64,000 nucleotides of DNA from Neisseria subflava. GTDB taxonomy: Bacteria; Pseudomonadota; Gammaproteobacteria; Burkholderiales; Neisseriaceae. The notes under the pieces are model-generated. The model had not been told where the DNA came from and did no database searches. It saw nothing but the letters and a program-made list of their open reading frames with translations. The DNA lies in the NCBI RefSeq assembly GCF_003044935.1, contig NZ_POXP01000001.1, forward strand, positions 1,054,001-1,118,000. The letters are read 5' to 3'. A program made the translations under genes and the position numbers. Below are positions 27,123 through 36,210 of the stretch, piece by piece (position 1 is the first letter of the stretch; the number at the start of each line of letters is the position of its first letter).

Positions 27123-27155
27123 AAGGCCGTCTGAAACCTTAATTCAGACGGCCTT
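27123..27155. terminator. DUS terminator after the RTX gene
   Basis: AAGGCCGTCTGAAA and TTCAGACGGCCTTAA with a short loop. Confidence 0.75.
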
Positions 27156-27187
27156 AATCCTTTGCTGATTTATTTATCTTTCCGCTA

Positions 27188-27206
27188 TATAATTATTCTC
27201 ATTCTA
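27188..27206. promoter_or_regulatory. Fur-like box over the nitroreductase -10 region
   Basis: TATAATTATTCTCATTCTA agrees with the Fur consensus at about 14 of 19 positions and contains a perfect TATAAT (27188-27193). The ATG is at 27227. Binding would block the promoter. Confidence 0.45.
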
Positions 27207-27226
27207 GTTCACAAGAAAGACTAAAA

Positions 27227-27784
27227 ATGGATGCCTTAAATCTCCTCACCACGCGTCGCTCTTCCAAAAAACTGACTGCTCCGGCACCCAATGCCGAGCA
27301 ACTGGAACAAATGCTGCAAGCGGCAACGCAAGTTCCTGATCACGGCAATATGCGCCCTTTCCGCTTTACCGTTATTCAAAGCGAAGCCGGCTTGCAACGT
27401 TTCCGCGAGCTTTTGAGCAAGACCGTTACCGAACTCAACTTCGGCGATGATGCCATGAAAAAGGCCGAACGTGTCGGTAACATGGCGCCTATGATTATCG
27501 GCGTTACATTCGCGCCGAACCGTGAAGTGGCAAAACCCAAACCTGAATGGGAACAAATGCTGACTGCCGGCTGCGCCGCCTATGCTTTACAACTGGCTGC
27601 TTCTGCTCAAGGCTTCGACAATGTTTGGATTACGGGCATGTGGGTCAACAGCCCATTATTGCGCGAAGCATTTGAGTGTGCCGACAAAGACAAAATCATC
27701 GGCCTGATGATGATTGGTTCGCCAACCGAAGAAGGTGGTGGCCCAAAAAATACTAACTTGGAATGTTTTACAACTTATTGGTAA
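27227..27784 (+). CDS. nitroreductase-family flavoprotein (YdjA-like)
   Basis: 185 residues. FMN-binding pattern of the YdjA branch: LLTTRRSSKKL at the start (RRS contacts FMN phosphate), QVPDHGNMRPFRFTVI, a central AGCAAYALQLAASAQGF and the end GLMMIGSPTEEGGG. These enzymes reduce nitro compounds or quinones with NAD(P)H; the natural substrate is unknown. A Fur-like box covers its promoter, suggesting iron control. It is followed by a DUS terminator facing the sugar-kinase gene. Confidence 0.88.
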   Translation: MDALNLLTTRRSSKKLTAPAPNAEQLEQMLQAATQVPDHGNMRPFRFTVIQSEAGLQRFRELLSKTVTELNFGDDAMKKAERVGNMAPMIIGVTFAPNREVAKPKPEWEQMLTAGCAAYALQLAASAQGFDNVWITGMWVNSPLLREAFECADKDKIIGLMMIGSPTEEGGGPKNTNLECFTTYW

Positions 27785-27799
27785 CGCTTGAAAACACTC

Positions 27800-27842
27800 A
27801 GGCCGTCTGAAAACCTAATCTGAAGGTTTTCAGACGGCCTTT
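27800..27842. terminator. bidirectional DUS terminator
   Basis: AGGCCGTCTGAAAACCT and AGGTTTTCAGACGGCCT pair over about 17 bases, between the nitroreductase and sugar-kinase genes. Confidence 0.8.
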
Positions 27843-27862
27843 CTATATCTATTATCAAAGCA

Positions 27863-28744
27863 TCAAGCCGGATTCATAAACGCTTCAATTTCTTCCAAAG
27901 AAATATCTGCCGTTGCACCATGGCGTGAAGCCACCAATGCACCTAACGCACAAGCAAAAGCAATGGCTTCTTGAGGAGGCGCATTATTGAGCAGCTTGTA
28001 AGTCAAACCACCAAGAAAGCTGTCGCCGGAGCCGACAGTATCCACCACTTTGACGCGGAAACCGCAATGACGGTATAACTCGCCGTCCTTATACAAAACC
28101 GCGCCATGGCTGCCCAAAGTCACGCAAAGAATTTTGACGCCGGTCAGCTCAACGAAGTAGCTGATATTTTGCTCGATACTGTGATAAGGAGAACCGTAAG
28201 CTGCAGCCAATTCATACAACTCATCATCGTTGAGTTTGACCATATCGGACTGTTTCATGGTCTCCAACAAGCGGTCAATATCGTAATGGGGCTTGCGCAG
28301 ATTAACGTCAAAAATTTTGAATTTGGCTTCTTTCAGCAAAACTGCCAAGCTTTTACGCGAAACTTCATCACGGGTTGCCAAGCTGCCAAAAATGAAAGCA
28401 TCGGATTCTGCCACACGTTTGATTGCCGCATCATCAACCGCAATCCTGTCCCACGCGCAAGGGTAAACAATCTCATAAGACGCACTGCCATACTTGTCCA
28501 AGTGTACTTTCACCAAGCTGGTCGCACATTCGTGACAAACCTGCAAATAATCAGTATTGACGTTTTTACTTTGAATTTGACGTAGCAATTCCTCGCCATC
28601 GGCATCATCGCCGCGACGACTGATGATGACAGCATCGATACCCAAAGACTGCAAACGGACAGCAACATTTAGGGGTGCACCACCCAATACCTTTCCGTTT
28701 GGAAAATCGTCCCACAGCACTTCGCCGAAACTGGTTACTTTCAT
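27863..28744 (-). CDS. PfkB-family carbohydrate kinase (fructokinase-like)
   Basis: 293 residues from MKVTSFGEVLWDDFPNGKVLGGAPLNVAVRL, which is the conserved PfkB start; the in-frame ATGs further up are leader. The C-terminal PfkB signature is present: VVDTVGSGDSFLGGL (catalytic Asp in GSGDSF) near residue 235. The GGAPLNVA sugar-binding motif suggests fructose or a similar ketose. It has no transport or catabolic partner next to it. The AAGGAAGG-rich leader gives a good ribosome site. Confidence 0.88.
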   Translation of the reverse strand: MKVTSFGEVLWDDFPNGKVLGGAPLNVAVRLQSLGIDAVIISRRGDDADGEELLRQIQSKNVNTDYLQVCHECATSLVKVHLDKYGSASYEIVYPCAWDRIAVDDAAIKRVAESDAFIFGSLATRDEVSRKSLAVLLKEAKFKIFDVNLRKPHYDIDRLLETMKQSDMVKLNDDELYELAAAYGSPYHSIEQNISYFVELTGVKILCVTLGSHGAVLYKDGELYRHCGFRVKVVDTVGSGDSFLGGLTYKLLNNAPPQEAIAFACALGALVASRHGATADISLEEIEAFMNPA

Positions 28745-29068
28745 TCTTGGCCTTCCTTTTTTGAGGTTGATTGGCAGGGTCTGCACACCCGACAGATTTT
28801 TGCAAATCATGTACTTGTAGTAAAACTCCAGCATCGGGGGCAAAAGTATTATGTTTTAAAATATTGGGACTGACAAGCAATTAAGGGAATATCAGACAAT
28901 AAACTTGATTCATCACAAAATTATATTGTTCCTATTTTTTTCTTTTTCTTTCACATTTATCCCCTCCTGTTTCATTAAAACAAAATATTCTGAAATTTAA
29001 ATACAAAAGGCCGTCTGAAAACTGATTCAATCAATTTTCAGACGGCCTTTATCGCAGCATTGCAGCGA
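28745..29068. other. intergenic region between sugar kinase and secF
   Basis: AT-rich, with a DUS hairpin near its secF side. Both flanking genes are on the minus strand. It should hold the sugar-kinase promoter; no other gene is apparent. Confidence 0.5.
29006..29050. terminator. DUS terminator after secF
   Basis: AAAGGCCGTCTGAAAA and TTTTCAGACGGCCTTT with a 13-base loop; on the minus strand it follows the yajC-secD-secF operon. Confidence 0.85.
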
Positions 29069-30004
29069 TTAAACTACAACTTCTTCTTTTTTCTTCACTT
29101 CTTTGGCAATGTTCTCACGACTCAAGCCAAACATCAGCAAGAGCGGGCTGGCAACCAATACGGAAGAGTAAATACCGAACACGATACCGATAGTCAGCGC
29201 CATAGAGAAACCGTGCAAGGCTGCACCGCCAAACACCAGCATAGAAACAACCATTGCCTCGGTCGAACCGTGGGTAATGATGGTACGGCTCATGGTTGCA
29301 GTAATCGCGTTGTCGATGACTTCCGGCACAGTGTGGCCGCGCATATGCGGCTTGCGGAAGTTTTCGCGAATACGGTCAAATACCACCACAGATTCGTTTA
29401 CGGAATAACCCAAAACAGCCAAGATACCTGCCAAGACAGTCAATGAGAATTCCCATTGGAAGAAGGCGAAACAGCCGAGAATAATCACGATATCGTGCAT
29501 ATTCGCAATAATCGCGGATACTGCAAAACGCCACTCAAAACGCATGGACAAGTAAATAATAATACCTGCCACCACGAAGCCCAATGCCATCAAACCATTG
29601 GTGACCAATTCTTCGCCGACTTGAGGGCCGATGAATTCGACTTGGCGCAAGGTAACGTCAGGATTGTCTTTTTTCAGCAAATCCATCACTTGGTTGGACA
29701 ATTGGGCGGAGGTTACGCCTTCTTTGTTCGGCAGGCGAATCATGATGTGTTTGTTCGTACCCAATGCCTGAACCTGTACATCACCCATTTTCAGCGTATC
29801 GAGGCGTTCGCGCGTTTTATTCACATCCACGCCCTGCTGATATTGGACTTCCATCACTGTACCTCCGGTAAATTCGACAGAGAAATTCAAGCCCTTGGTT
29901 ACCAAAAAGAACACGGCGGCGATAAACGTAACCAACGAAATAAAGGTCGTCAGTTTGCCGTAGCTCATAAACGGAATATCGCGTTTGATTTTAAATAATT
30001 CCAT
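29069..30004 (-). CDS. secF: protein translocase subunit SecF
   Basis: 311 residues, six membrane helices with a large periplasmic loop after the first. With SecD and YajC it uses the proton-motive force to finish protein export through SecYEG. The N-terminal FVEFTGGTVMEVQY (SecF FTGG box) and the AVLGYSVNESVVVFDRIREN block are family signatures. It starts 3 bases after the secD stop. A full-length gene. Confidence 0.97.
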   Translation of the reverse strand: MELFKIKRDIPFMSYGKLTTFISLVTFIAAVFFLVTKGLNFSVEFTGGTVMEVQYQQGVDVNKTRERLDTLKMGDVQVQALGTNKHIMIRLPNKEGVTSAQLSNQVMDLLKKDNPDVTLRQVEFIGPQVGEELVTNGLMALGFVVAGIIIYLSMRFEWRFAVSAIIANMHDIVIILGCFAFFQWEFSLTVLAGILAVLGYSVNESVVVFDRIRENFRKPHMRGHTVPEVIDNAITATMSRTIITHGSTEAMVVSMLVFGGAALHGFSMALTIGIVFGIYSSVLVASPLLLMFGLSRENIAKEVKKKEEVVV

Positions 30005-30007
30005 GTT

Positions 30008-31861
30008 TTACTCCTTGCCTTCTGCCATTTTAGCTTTCGGCTTCCACACCGCACCAATGGAAATATTTTGCAATTTGCGGCGACGGCCGTACCACAAGTT
30101 GACCAAAGCACGGAACACGACCACGGATGAATACATCGAAGTCAGAATACCGATACAGTGTACGACCGCAAAACCGCGTACAGGACCGGAACCGAATACC
30201 AACAAAGCGATACCGGCAATCAGGGAGGTCAAGTTGGAGTCGACAATAGTTGCCCAAGCATGTTGGAAACCGAGGTTGATGGCCTGCTGCGGTACGACAC
30301 CGGCACGCAGTTCCTCACGGATACGTTCATTAATCAACACGTTGGAGTCAATCGCCATACCCAAGGTCAAAGCCAAGGCGGCAATACCCGGCAAGGTCAG
30401 CGTTGCCTGCATGGCAGACAAAATACCCACCAAAAACAAGATATTGGTACTCAAGGCAATGGTAGAGAAGAAACCCATCAAGCGATAGTAAATCACCATG
30501 AATGCAGCAACAGCGGCAAAGCCCCACAAGGTAGAGTGGAAACCTTTTTCAATGTTTTCTTTACCCAAAGACGGGCCGATGGTACGTTCTTCGACAATCT
30601 GCATCGGTGCGGCCAGCGAACCGGCACGCAGCAACAATGAAGTATCGTTGGCTTCGGCTGTCGTCATGCTGCCGGAAATCTCCACGCGGCCGCCGGTAAT
30701 GGCGGCACGGATGACAGGTGCGGTAACGACTTCGGATTTACCTTGGTCGATCAACACCATAGCCATACGTTTACCCACATTGGCCGAAGTCAATTCGCCA
30801 AAAATGCTGCCGCCCGCACTATCCAGGCTCAGGCTCACGGCAGGCGCGCCCATTTGGTCAAAGCTAGGTTGCGCATCGTTGATGTTGTCACCGGTCAGTT
30901 CAACTTGTTTGTTGACCAAGATAGTTTCCGGATGATCGCCACCGCTTGACAGCAATTCGTAACCGGTCGGCACATTGCCGTTCAAAGCTTCTTGCAATTT
31001 GATCGGATCGTCTTCCACCATACGCACTTCCAAAGTCGCGGTACGGCCGATAATGTCTTTGGCTTTGGCAGTATCTTGCACGCCCGGCAGCTGTACGACA
31101 ATACGGTCAAGGCCGGATTGTTGGATAACCGGTTCGGCTACGCCCAATTCGTTCACACGGTTGTGCAACGTATTGATGTTTTGTTTAACTGCATCAGAAC
31201 GTACTTTATTGATTGCCTCTTCAGACAAAGTCAGCACGATATTGTTGCCGTCCGGCAGCAGCGTGGCTTCAGGGAACAATTTTTGCAACTGAGGTAAGGC
31301 TTTTTGTACATCGGCAGCATCTTGCAAAGGCACGGTCAGACCGTTTTCAGTCTGATGCACCGTGCCGGTACGGATTTTTTCGCGGCGCAATTCTCGGCGG
31401 ATATCGCCGGAATAACGTTCAAACGTTTTCTGCATCGCGGCTTTCATATCCACCTGCATGGTGAAATGCACGCCGCCGCGCAAGTCCAGACCCAGGAACA
31501 TCGGATTGGCTTTGATTTTCGCCATCCACTCAGGGCTGTCTGCCAACAGGTTGAGCGCGGTGATATAGCCCTCGCCCAAAGTATTTTCGATGACGTCGCG
31601 CGCTTTCAATTGCGTTTCGGTATCTTTGAAACGCACTTTCAGCGAGTTGTCGACGATGAACATACCATCAGTCTGAATACCTGCCTGTTTCAGCGCGGCA
31701 TCCACTTTAGACTGGGTTTGATCGTTGATCACAATAGCTTGTCGGTTGGTCGATACCTGTACGGCAGGCGTTTCACCGAAAATGTTGGGCAGCGAGTAAA
31801 CAGCCGCAACCACAATCGTGAACGCAATCAGCAGGTATTTCCATAAAGGATAACGGTTCAT
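30008..31861 (-). CDS. secD: protein translocase subunit SecD
   Basis: 617 residues, six membrane helices, with a long periplasmic P1 region after helix 1. Conserved blocks include LGLDLRGGVHFTMQVD near residue 125, the DPIKLQEAL/PEP region and the membrane block GMAIDSNVLINERIREELR, which holds the proton-relay aspartate. Works with SecF (3 bases downstream) and YajC (75 bases upstream). A weak inverted repeat (AGCCGC...GCGGCT) lies between yajC and secD. Confidence 0.97.
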   Translation of the reverse strand: MNRYPLWKYLLIAFTIVVAAVYSLPNIFGETPAVQVSTNRQAIVINDQTQSKVDAALKQAGIQTDGMFIVDNSLKVRFKDTETQLKARDVIENTLGEGYITALNLLADSPEWMAKIKANPMFLGLDLRGGVHFTMQVDMKAAMQKTFERYSGDIRRELRREKIRTGTVHQTENGLTVPLQDAADVQKALPQLQKLFPEATLLPDGNNIVLTLSEEAINKVRSDAVKQNINTLHNRVNELGVAEPVIQQSGLDRIVVQLPGVQDTAKAKDIIGRTATLEVRMVEDDPIKLQEALNGNVPTGYELLSSGGDHPETILVNKQVELTGDNINDAQPSFDQMGAPAVSLSLDSAGGSIFGELTSANVGKRMAMVLIDQGKSEVVTAPVIRAAITGGRVEISGSMTTAEANDTSLLLRAGSLAAPMQIVEERTIGPSLGKENIEKGFHSTLWGFAAVAAFMVIYYRLMGFFSTIALSTNILFLVGILSAMQATLTLPGIAALALTLGMAIDSNVLINERIREELRAGVVPQQAINLGFQHAWATIVDSNLTSLIAGIALLVFGSGPVRGFAVVHCIGILTSMYSSVVVFRALVNLWYGRRRKLQNISIGAVWKPKAKMAEGKE

Positions 31862-31936
31862 GGTAAACCTTTGCTTTATTTATAAAGGCAAACAGCCGCA
31901 CTCGGAAAATGAGGCGGCTTTTCGCAAAAAAACGGA

Positions 31937-32203
31937 TTATTCGGCTTTCGCGGCAATCGCGTTGCGCTCAACTTCCACTTCGATTTTCGCACCTTGACCG
32001 ATGTCGACAGTGTAGAATTGCTCGCCGACTTTGGTCACGCGGCCTTTGAAACCTGCCGCCAAAACGACTTTATCGCCGACTTTCAAAGCGGCCAACATCG
32101 CTTGGTGCGCTTTGAATTTCTTTTGTTGAGGACGCATAATCAGGAAGTAGAACACCACCATGATCAGCACTAAAGGGGCAAATTGAGCCACTGCTTGATT
32201 CAT
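31937..32203 (-). CDS. yajC: Sec accessory protein YajC
   Basis: 88 residues: one N-terminal membrane helix (LVLIMVVFYFLIMRP) followed by the QQKKFKAHQAML and LKVGDKVVLAAGFKGRV cytoplasmic domain typical of YajC. First gene of the yajC-secD-secF operon. Divergent from the HDAC-like gene. Confidence 0.95.
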   Translation of the reverse strand: MNQAVAQFAPLVLIMVVFYFLIMRPQQKKFKAHQAMLAALKVGDKVVLAAGFKGRVTKVGEQFYTVDIGQGAKIEVEVERNAIAAKAE

Positions 32204-32380
32204 AATATATCCGTTCTTTTGAGTTTTAGATTAAGTAAAAAACTGCACACTGCAATCAAACACATTGGTTGGACTGCAAAATTGAGCTATTCTAAAGGCC
32301 GTCTGAAAAATTTCCAAGCATTTCCGTATTTATTAACCATATTTAGCAGTCTTTACGACTTGTCCGACACATACTGTTCC

Positions 32381-33439
32381 ATGTTCAAAAAAATCCTTTG
32401 GCGCATCAGCACCCGCCTACGCCGTTTGTTTGGCAAAAACGCCCGCACCGTATGGATTTCGCATCCGATATTCCTACAGCACCAGCCGGGGCCCAACCAT
32501 CCCGACAGGCCCGAACGCATCAGCGCCATTCAAACCGCCTTAAAACAAGAAGGCATTTGGCGTCGCCTGCAAACCACCGAAGCACCGGAAATCAAAGATG
32601 CGCAGCTGGCATTGGTCCACTCGCGCAACTATCTGCACGAGTTGGAAGCCGCCCAGCCGCTCCCCGGTAAAATCCACCGTATCGACGACGATACCGTCAT
32701 CTGCCACGACTCCCTCCAAGCCGCCCGTTTTGCGGCCGGCGCCGTCGTCAAGGCAGTCGATATGGTGATGAACAAAAAGGCCTGGCATGCTTTTTGCGCC
32801 ATCCGCCCGCCAGGCCACCATGCCCACAGCAACAGCGCCGGCGGATTTTGCCTGATCAACAACGTTGCCGCCGGCGTGATGCACGCCATTGCCCAATACC
32901 GCTTGCAACGCATCGCCATCATCGATTTCGACGTCCACTTCGGCGATGGTACGGCGGAGATTCTCCAAGACGATCCGCGCGTGATGTTTTTCAACCTGTT
33001 TGAAACCGACATCTTTCCCTTCCCTCAGGCGGAACAATACGCCGGCAATAAGAATATGCTGCATACGCCCCTCAAACCGGGCACAGGCAGCCGTATCTTC
33101 CGCACGACCATCCGCGAACAATGGCTGCCCAAGCTCACGGCTTTCCACCCCGAGTTGGTATTGCTTTCGGCAGGTTTTGACGGGCATAAACAAGACGAAA
33201 CAGGCCGTCTGAACCTGCATGAAGCCGATTTTGCCTGGCTGACACACAAAATCGTCCAAGCAACGGCAAGCTGTCAGGGACGTGTCGTTTCCGTACTGGA
33301 AGGCGGCTATACCTTGGAATCCATGTCAAAATCCGCCGCCGCCCACATCCGCGTATTGGCGGGCTTAAGCAAGGCCGACTACGTCATCGCCTACCAAAAG
33401 CATCTGAAGCGCGGCAAAAGTAATAATCCTACACCATAA
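32381..33439 (+). CDS. histone-deacetylase-family hydrolase
   Basis: 352 residues from ATG 32381; the long upstream open stretch is leader that contains a DUS. The HDAC/acetylpolyamine amidohydrolase fold is clear: HPDRPERISAI, the catalytic RPPGHHAHSNSAGGFCLINN (tandem histidines), zinc ligands in DFDVHFGDGT, AGFDGHKQD, and EGGYTLESM. Bacterial members deacetylate proteins, polyamines or small molecules; the substrate here is not readable. A DUS is encoded as TGRLNL. Ends before a DUS terminator. Confidence 0.92.
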   Translation: MFKKILWRISTRLRRLFGKNARTVWISHPIFLQHQPGPNHPDRPERISAIQTALKQEGIWRRLQTTEAPEIKDAQLALVHSRNYLHELEAAQPLPGKIHRIDDDTVICHDSLQAARFAAGAVVKAVDMVMNKKAWHAFCAIRPPGHHAHSNSAGGFCLINNVAAGVMHAIAQYRLQRIAIIDFDVHFGDGTAEILQDDPRVMFFNLFETDIFPFPQAEQYAGNKNMLHTPLKPGTGSRIFRTTIREQWLPKLTAFHPELVLLSAGFDGHKQDETGRLNLHEADFAWLTHKIVQATASCQGRVVSVLEGGYTLESMSKSAAAHIRVLAGLSKADYVIAYQKHLKRGKSNNPTP

Positions 33440-33458
33440 TGCATTCAAACTATTGCCC

Positions 33459-33502
33459 AGGCCGTCTGAAAACAGATTATCCATTTCAGACGGCCTTTTT
33501 TT
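33459..33502 (+). terminator. DUS terminator after the HDAC-like gene
   Basis: AGGCCGTCTGAAAA and TTTCAGACGGCCT followed by a long T-run (TTTTTTTT). Confidence 0.85.
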
Positions 33503-33520
33503 TCATTTACAAACTTTAAT

Positions 33521-33550
33521 TTGAGCAAAGACAAACCATTTCCATATTAT
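33521..33550 (+). promoter_or_regulatory. candidate promoter of the butanediol dehydrogenase gene
   Basis: TTGAGC, an 18-base spacer and TATTAT, about 120 bases before the ATG. Another single DUS lies in the leader near 33634-33645. Confidence 0.4.
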
Positions 33551-33671
33551 CAGTAGTAAAATAACAAACATAAAACATATCAATAAAAACATTTCACACG
33601 CCACACTGCTTCCCTTTCCCCAATTGACCGTCTTTTTCAGACGGCCTCCACTTTAAAAAAGGAGCGTTACA

Positions 33672-34736
33672 ATGAAAGCAGCACGTTTTTACAACAAAGG
33701 CGACATCCGCATCGAAGACATTCCCGAGCCAACCGTAGCTCCGGGTACTGTCGGCATTAATGTTGCGTGGTGCGGTATCTGCGGTACCGACCTGCACGAA
33801 TTCATGGAAGGTCCGATTTTCATTCCGCCTTGCGGCCATCCGCACCCAATCTCCGGCGAGTCAGCGCCAGTAACTATGGGGCACGAGTTCTCCGGCGTGG
33901 TTTATGCCGTAGGCGAAGGCGTGGACGATATCAAAGTCGGCCAACACGTTGTTGTCGAACCCTACATCATCCGCGACGACGTACCGACCGGCGAAGGCAG
34001 CAACTACCATCTCTCCAAAGACATGAACTTCATCGGTTTGGGCGGCTGCGGTGGCGGCTTGTCTGAAAAAATTGCCGTCAAACGCCGTTGGGTACACCCT
34101 ATTTCCGACAAAATCCCATTGGACCAAGCTGCTTTGATTGAGCCTCTGTCTGTCGGCCACCATGCTTATGTACGCAGTGGCGCGAAAGAAGGCGATGTGG
34201 CATTGGTTGGCGGCGCAGGCCCAATCGGTTTGCTGTTGGCTGCCGTATTAAAAGCCAAAGGTATCAAAGTCATCATCACCGAATTGAGCAAAGCACGTAA
34301 AGACAAAGCACGCGAAGCCGGCGTGGCTGACTACATCCTCGACCCATCCGAAGTCGATGTCGTTGAAGAAGTGAAAAAACTGACCAACGGCGAAGGCGTA
34401 GACGTTGCATTCGAATGCACCAGCGTCAACAAAGTGCTGGACACCATGGTCGAAGCATGCCGTCCGACTGCGAAAGTCGTCATCGTATCCATTTGGAGCC
34501 ACCCCGCTACCATCAACGTCCACAGCGTTGTGATGAAAGAGCTGGACGTGCGCGGCACCATCGCCTACTGCAACGACCACGCCGAAACCATCAAATTGGT
34601 TGAAGAAGGCAAAATCAACCTTGAGCCTTTCATTACCCAACGCATCAAACTGGACGAATTGATTTCCGAAGGCTTCGAGCGCTTGATCCACAACAACGAA
34701 TCCGCAGTAAAAATCATTGTCAATCCTAATCTTTAA
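33672..34736 (+). CDS. bdhA: (R,R)-butanediol dehydrogenase-like zinc enzyme
   Basis: 354 residues, medium-chain dehydrogenase. Catalytic zinc ligands Cys37 (GICGTDLHE) and His71-Glu72 (GHEFSG) are visible, and the GGAGPIGLL Rossmann motif binds NAD. The structural-zinc cysteine cluster of many alcohol dehydrogenases is absent; the GLGGCGGGLSEK stretch in its place is as in butanediol/acetoin dehydrogenases. Expected reaction: acetoin and 2,3-butanediol interconversion. AAAAAGGAGCG is a strong ribosome site. The next gene, an old-yellow-enzyme homologue, is behind a DUS terminator. Confidence 0.88.
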   Translation: MKAARFYNKGDIRIEDIPEPTVAPGTVGINVAWCGICGTDLHEFMEGPIFIPPCGHPHPISGESAPVTMGHEFSGVVYAVGEGVDDIKVGQHVVVEPYIIRDDVPTGEGSNYHLSKDMNFIGLGGCGGGLSEKIAVKRRWVHPISDKIPLDQAALIEPLSVGHHAYVRSGAKEGDVALVGGAGPIGLLLAAVLKAKGIKVIITELSKARKDKAREAGVADYILDPSEVDVVEEVKKLTNGEGVDVAFECTSVNKVLDTMVEACRPTAKVVIVSIWSHPATINVHSVVMKELDVRGTIAYCNDHAETIKLVEEGKINLEPFITQRIKLDELISEGFERLIHNNESAVKIIVNPNL

Positions 34737-34757
34737 TCCTAAGGTTTAAAGAATAAA

Positions 34758-34787
34758 CAGGCCGTCTGAAACTTTTCAGACGGCCTG
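34758..34787. terminator. DUS terminator after bdhA
   Basis: AGGCCGTCTGAAA and TTTCAGACGGCCTGT with a very short loop. Confidence 0.75.
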
Positions 34788-34854
34788 TGTACTTGATAAA
34801 TTCCCGAATGGCCCAATCCTCTGCCAACCATTCACTTATCAAGAGCAAAATCTC

Positions 34855-35997
34855 ATGAATCCAAAATACGCCCCACTCTTTCAAACATACACCCTCAATA
34901 ACGGCGTAACCATCAAAAACCGCCTTGTCGTCGCACCCATGACCCATTTCGGCTCACAAGCCGACGGTTTGATCAGCGACCAAGAGCGTACCTTCCTCAG
35001 CAACCGCGCAGGCGATATGGGCATGTTTATCACTGCCGCCACTTTGGTTCAAAAAGACGGCAAAGCCTTTCACGGCCAACCTGAAGCCACAGGCGAACAC
35101 TGCCTCGACAGCCTGAAAGAAACCGCACAAATCCTGCAACAACAAGGCGCAAAAGCGATTTTGCAAATCCATCATGGCGGCTCCAAAGCCATTGATGACC
35201 TTTTGGACGGTCTCGACAAAATCAGTGCTTCCGCCAGCGAAGCCGAACACGCACGTGAAGCGACCGCAGAAGAAGTCGAAGCACTCATCGCCTCTTATGC
35301 GCAAGCCGCCGATTTGGCGCTTCGTGCAGGTTTTGACGGCGTGGAAATCCACGGCGCGAACGGCTATTTAATCCAACAGTTTTACTCCGCCCAAAGCAAC
35401 CGCCGCAACGACCAATGGGGCGGCAGCTTGGAAAACAGAATGCGCTTCCCTCTGGCCGTTATCGATGCCGTGGTTGCCGTCCGTGAAAAACACCAGCGCG
35501 ACGACTTCATTATCGGCTACCGCTTCTCCCCCGAAGAGCCGGGCGATGACGGCTTAACCATGACTGAAACCGGCGCACTGATTGACGCATTGGTACAAAA
35601 ACCGCTGCAATATCTGCACGTTTCCCTGTGGGAATTTGATAAAAAAATCCGTCGCGGCGGCGATACCGCCCAAACCCGTATGCAGTTTATCCACGAACGC
35701 ATCAACGGCAAACTGCCGCTTATCGGCGTGGGCAACCTGTTTACTGCCGACCAAATTTTGGCCGCCTATGAAACCGGCTGGGCGGAATTTATCGCGTTGG
35801 GCAAAACCGTGATGATTAATCCGCACATCGCCACGCAAATCCGTGAAGGCCGCGAAGATGAAATCGAAACCCAACTCGACCCGACGCGTGCCGACCATTA
35901 CGGCCTCCCCGACACCTTGTGGGGATTTGCCTCCAGCGGTACGCAATCATGGCTGCCGCCGGTAAAAGGCGCAGAATGGAAACCGATGGATATTTAA
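34855..35997 (+). CDS. old-yellow-enzyme-family NADH:flavin oxidoreductase
   Basis: 380 residues, one TIM barrel. FMN-site features: RLVVAPMTHFGS at the start, QIHHGGSKA, the active-site DGVEIHGANGYLIQQF and the YSAQSNRRNDQWGGSLENRMRF motif that is diagnostic of the family. It reduces activated alkenes or related compounds with NAD(P)H. No fused 4Fe-4S/second flavin domain is present, so it is the short form. Substrate unknown. Confidence 0.9.
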   Translation: MNPKYAPLFQTYTLNNGVTIKNRLVVAPMTHFGSQADGLISDQERTFLSNRAGDMGMFITAATLVQKDGKAFHGQPEATGEHCLDSLKETAQILQQQGAKAILQIHHGGSKAIDDLLDGLDKISASASEAEHAREATAEEVEALIASYAQAADLALRAGFDGVEIHGANGYLIQQFYSAQSNRRNDQWGGSLENRMRFPLAVIDAVVAVREKHQRDDFIIGYRFSPEEPGDDGLTMTETGALIDALVQKPLQYLHVSLWEFDKKIRRGGDTAQTRMQFIHERINGKLPLIGVGNLFTADQILAAYETGWAEFIALGKTVMINPHIATQIREGREDEIETQLDPTRADHYGLPDTLWGFASSGTQSWLPPVKGAEWKPMDI

Positions 35998-36013
35998 TCA
36001 TCGATTCATAAAC

Positions 36014-36045
36014 AAAGGCCGTCTGAAACTTTTCAGACGGCCTTT
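36014..36045. terminator. DUS terminator after the flavin oxidoreductase gene
   Basis: AAAGGCCGTCTGAAA and TTTCAGACGGCCTTT with a short loop. Another DUS lies at about 36167-36178 before prfC. Confidence 0.8.
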
Positions 36046-36210
36046 GTTTTGGTGCAAGTATTGAATTATCAAGCATTTTTTTGTACAATTCCGCATCTTT
36101 CAATCTATTGCAGGGCGTGTTGCACACGCCCTTATTTTAGCCTGTTTTCCAATACCCATATCCTTCAGGCCGTCTGAAAAAGCGGCCTGAACCTTTTTGC
36201 AAAGAAAACC

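Noticed and set aside
29450-30000. Plus-strand open frames through secF/secD and other minus-strand genes
   Set aside because: They mirror the codon pattern of the real genes, have no ribosome sites and no recognisable protein features.
31894-31919. AGCCGC...GCGGCT as a terminator between yajC and secD
   Set aside because: Only six base pairs with a long loop and no T-run on the minus strand; yajC-secD are normally co-transcribed.
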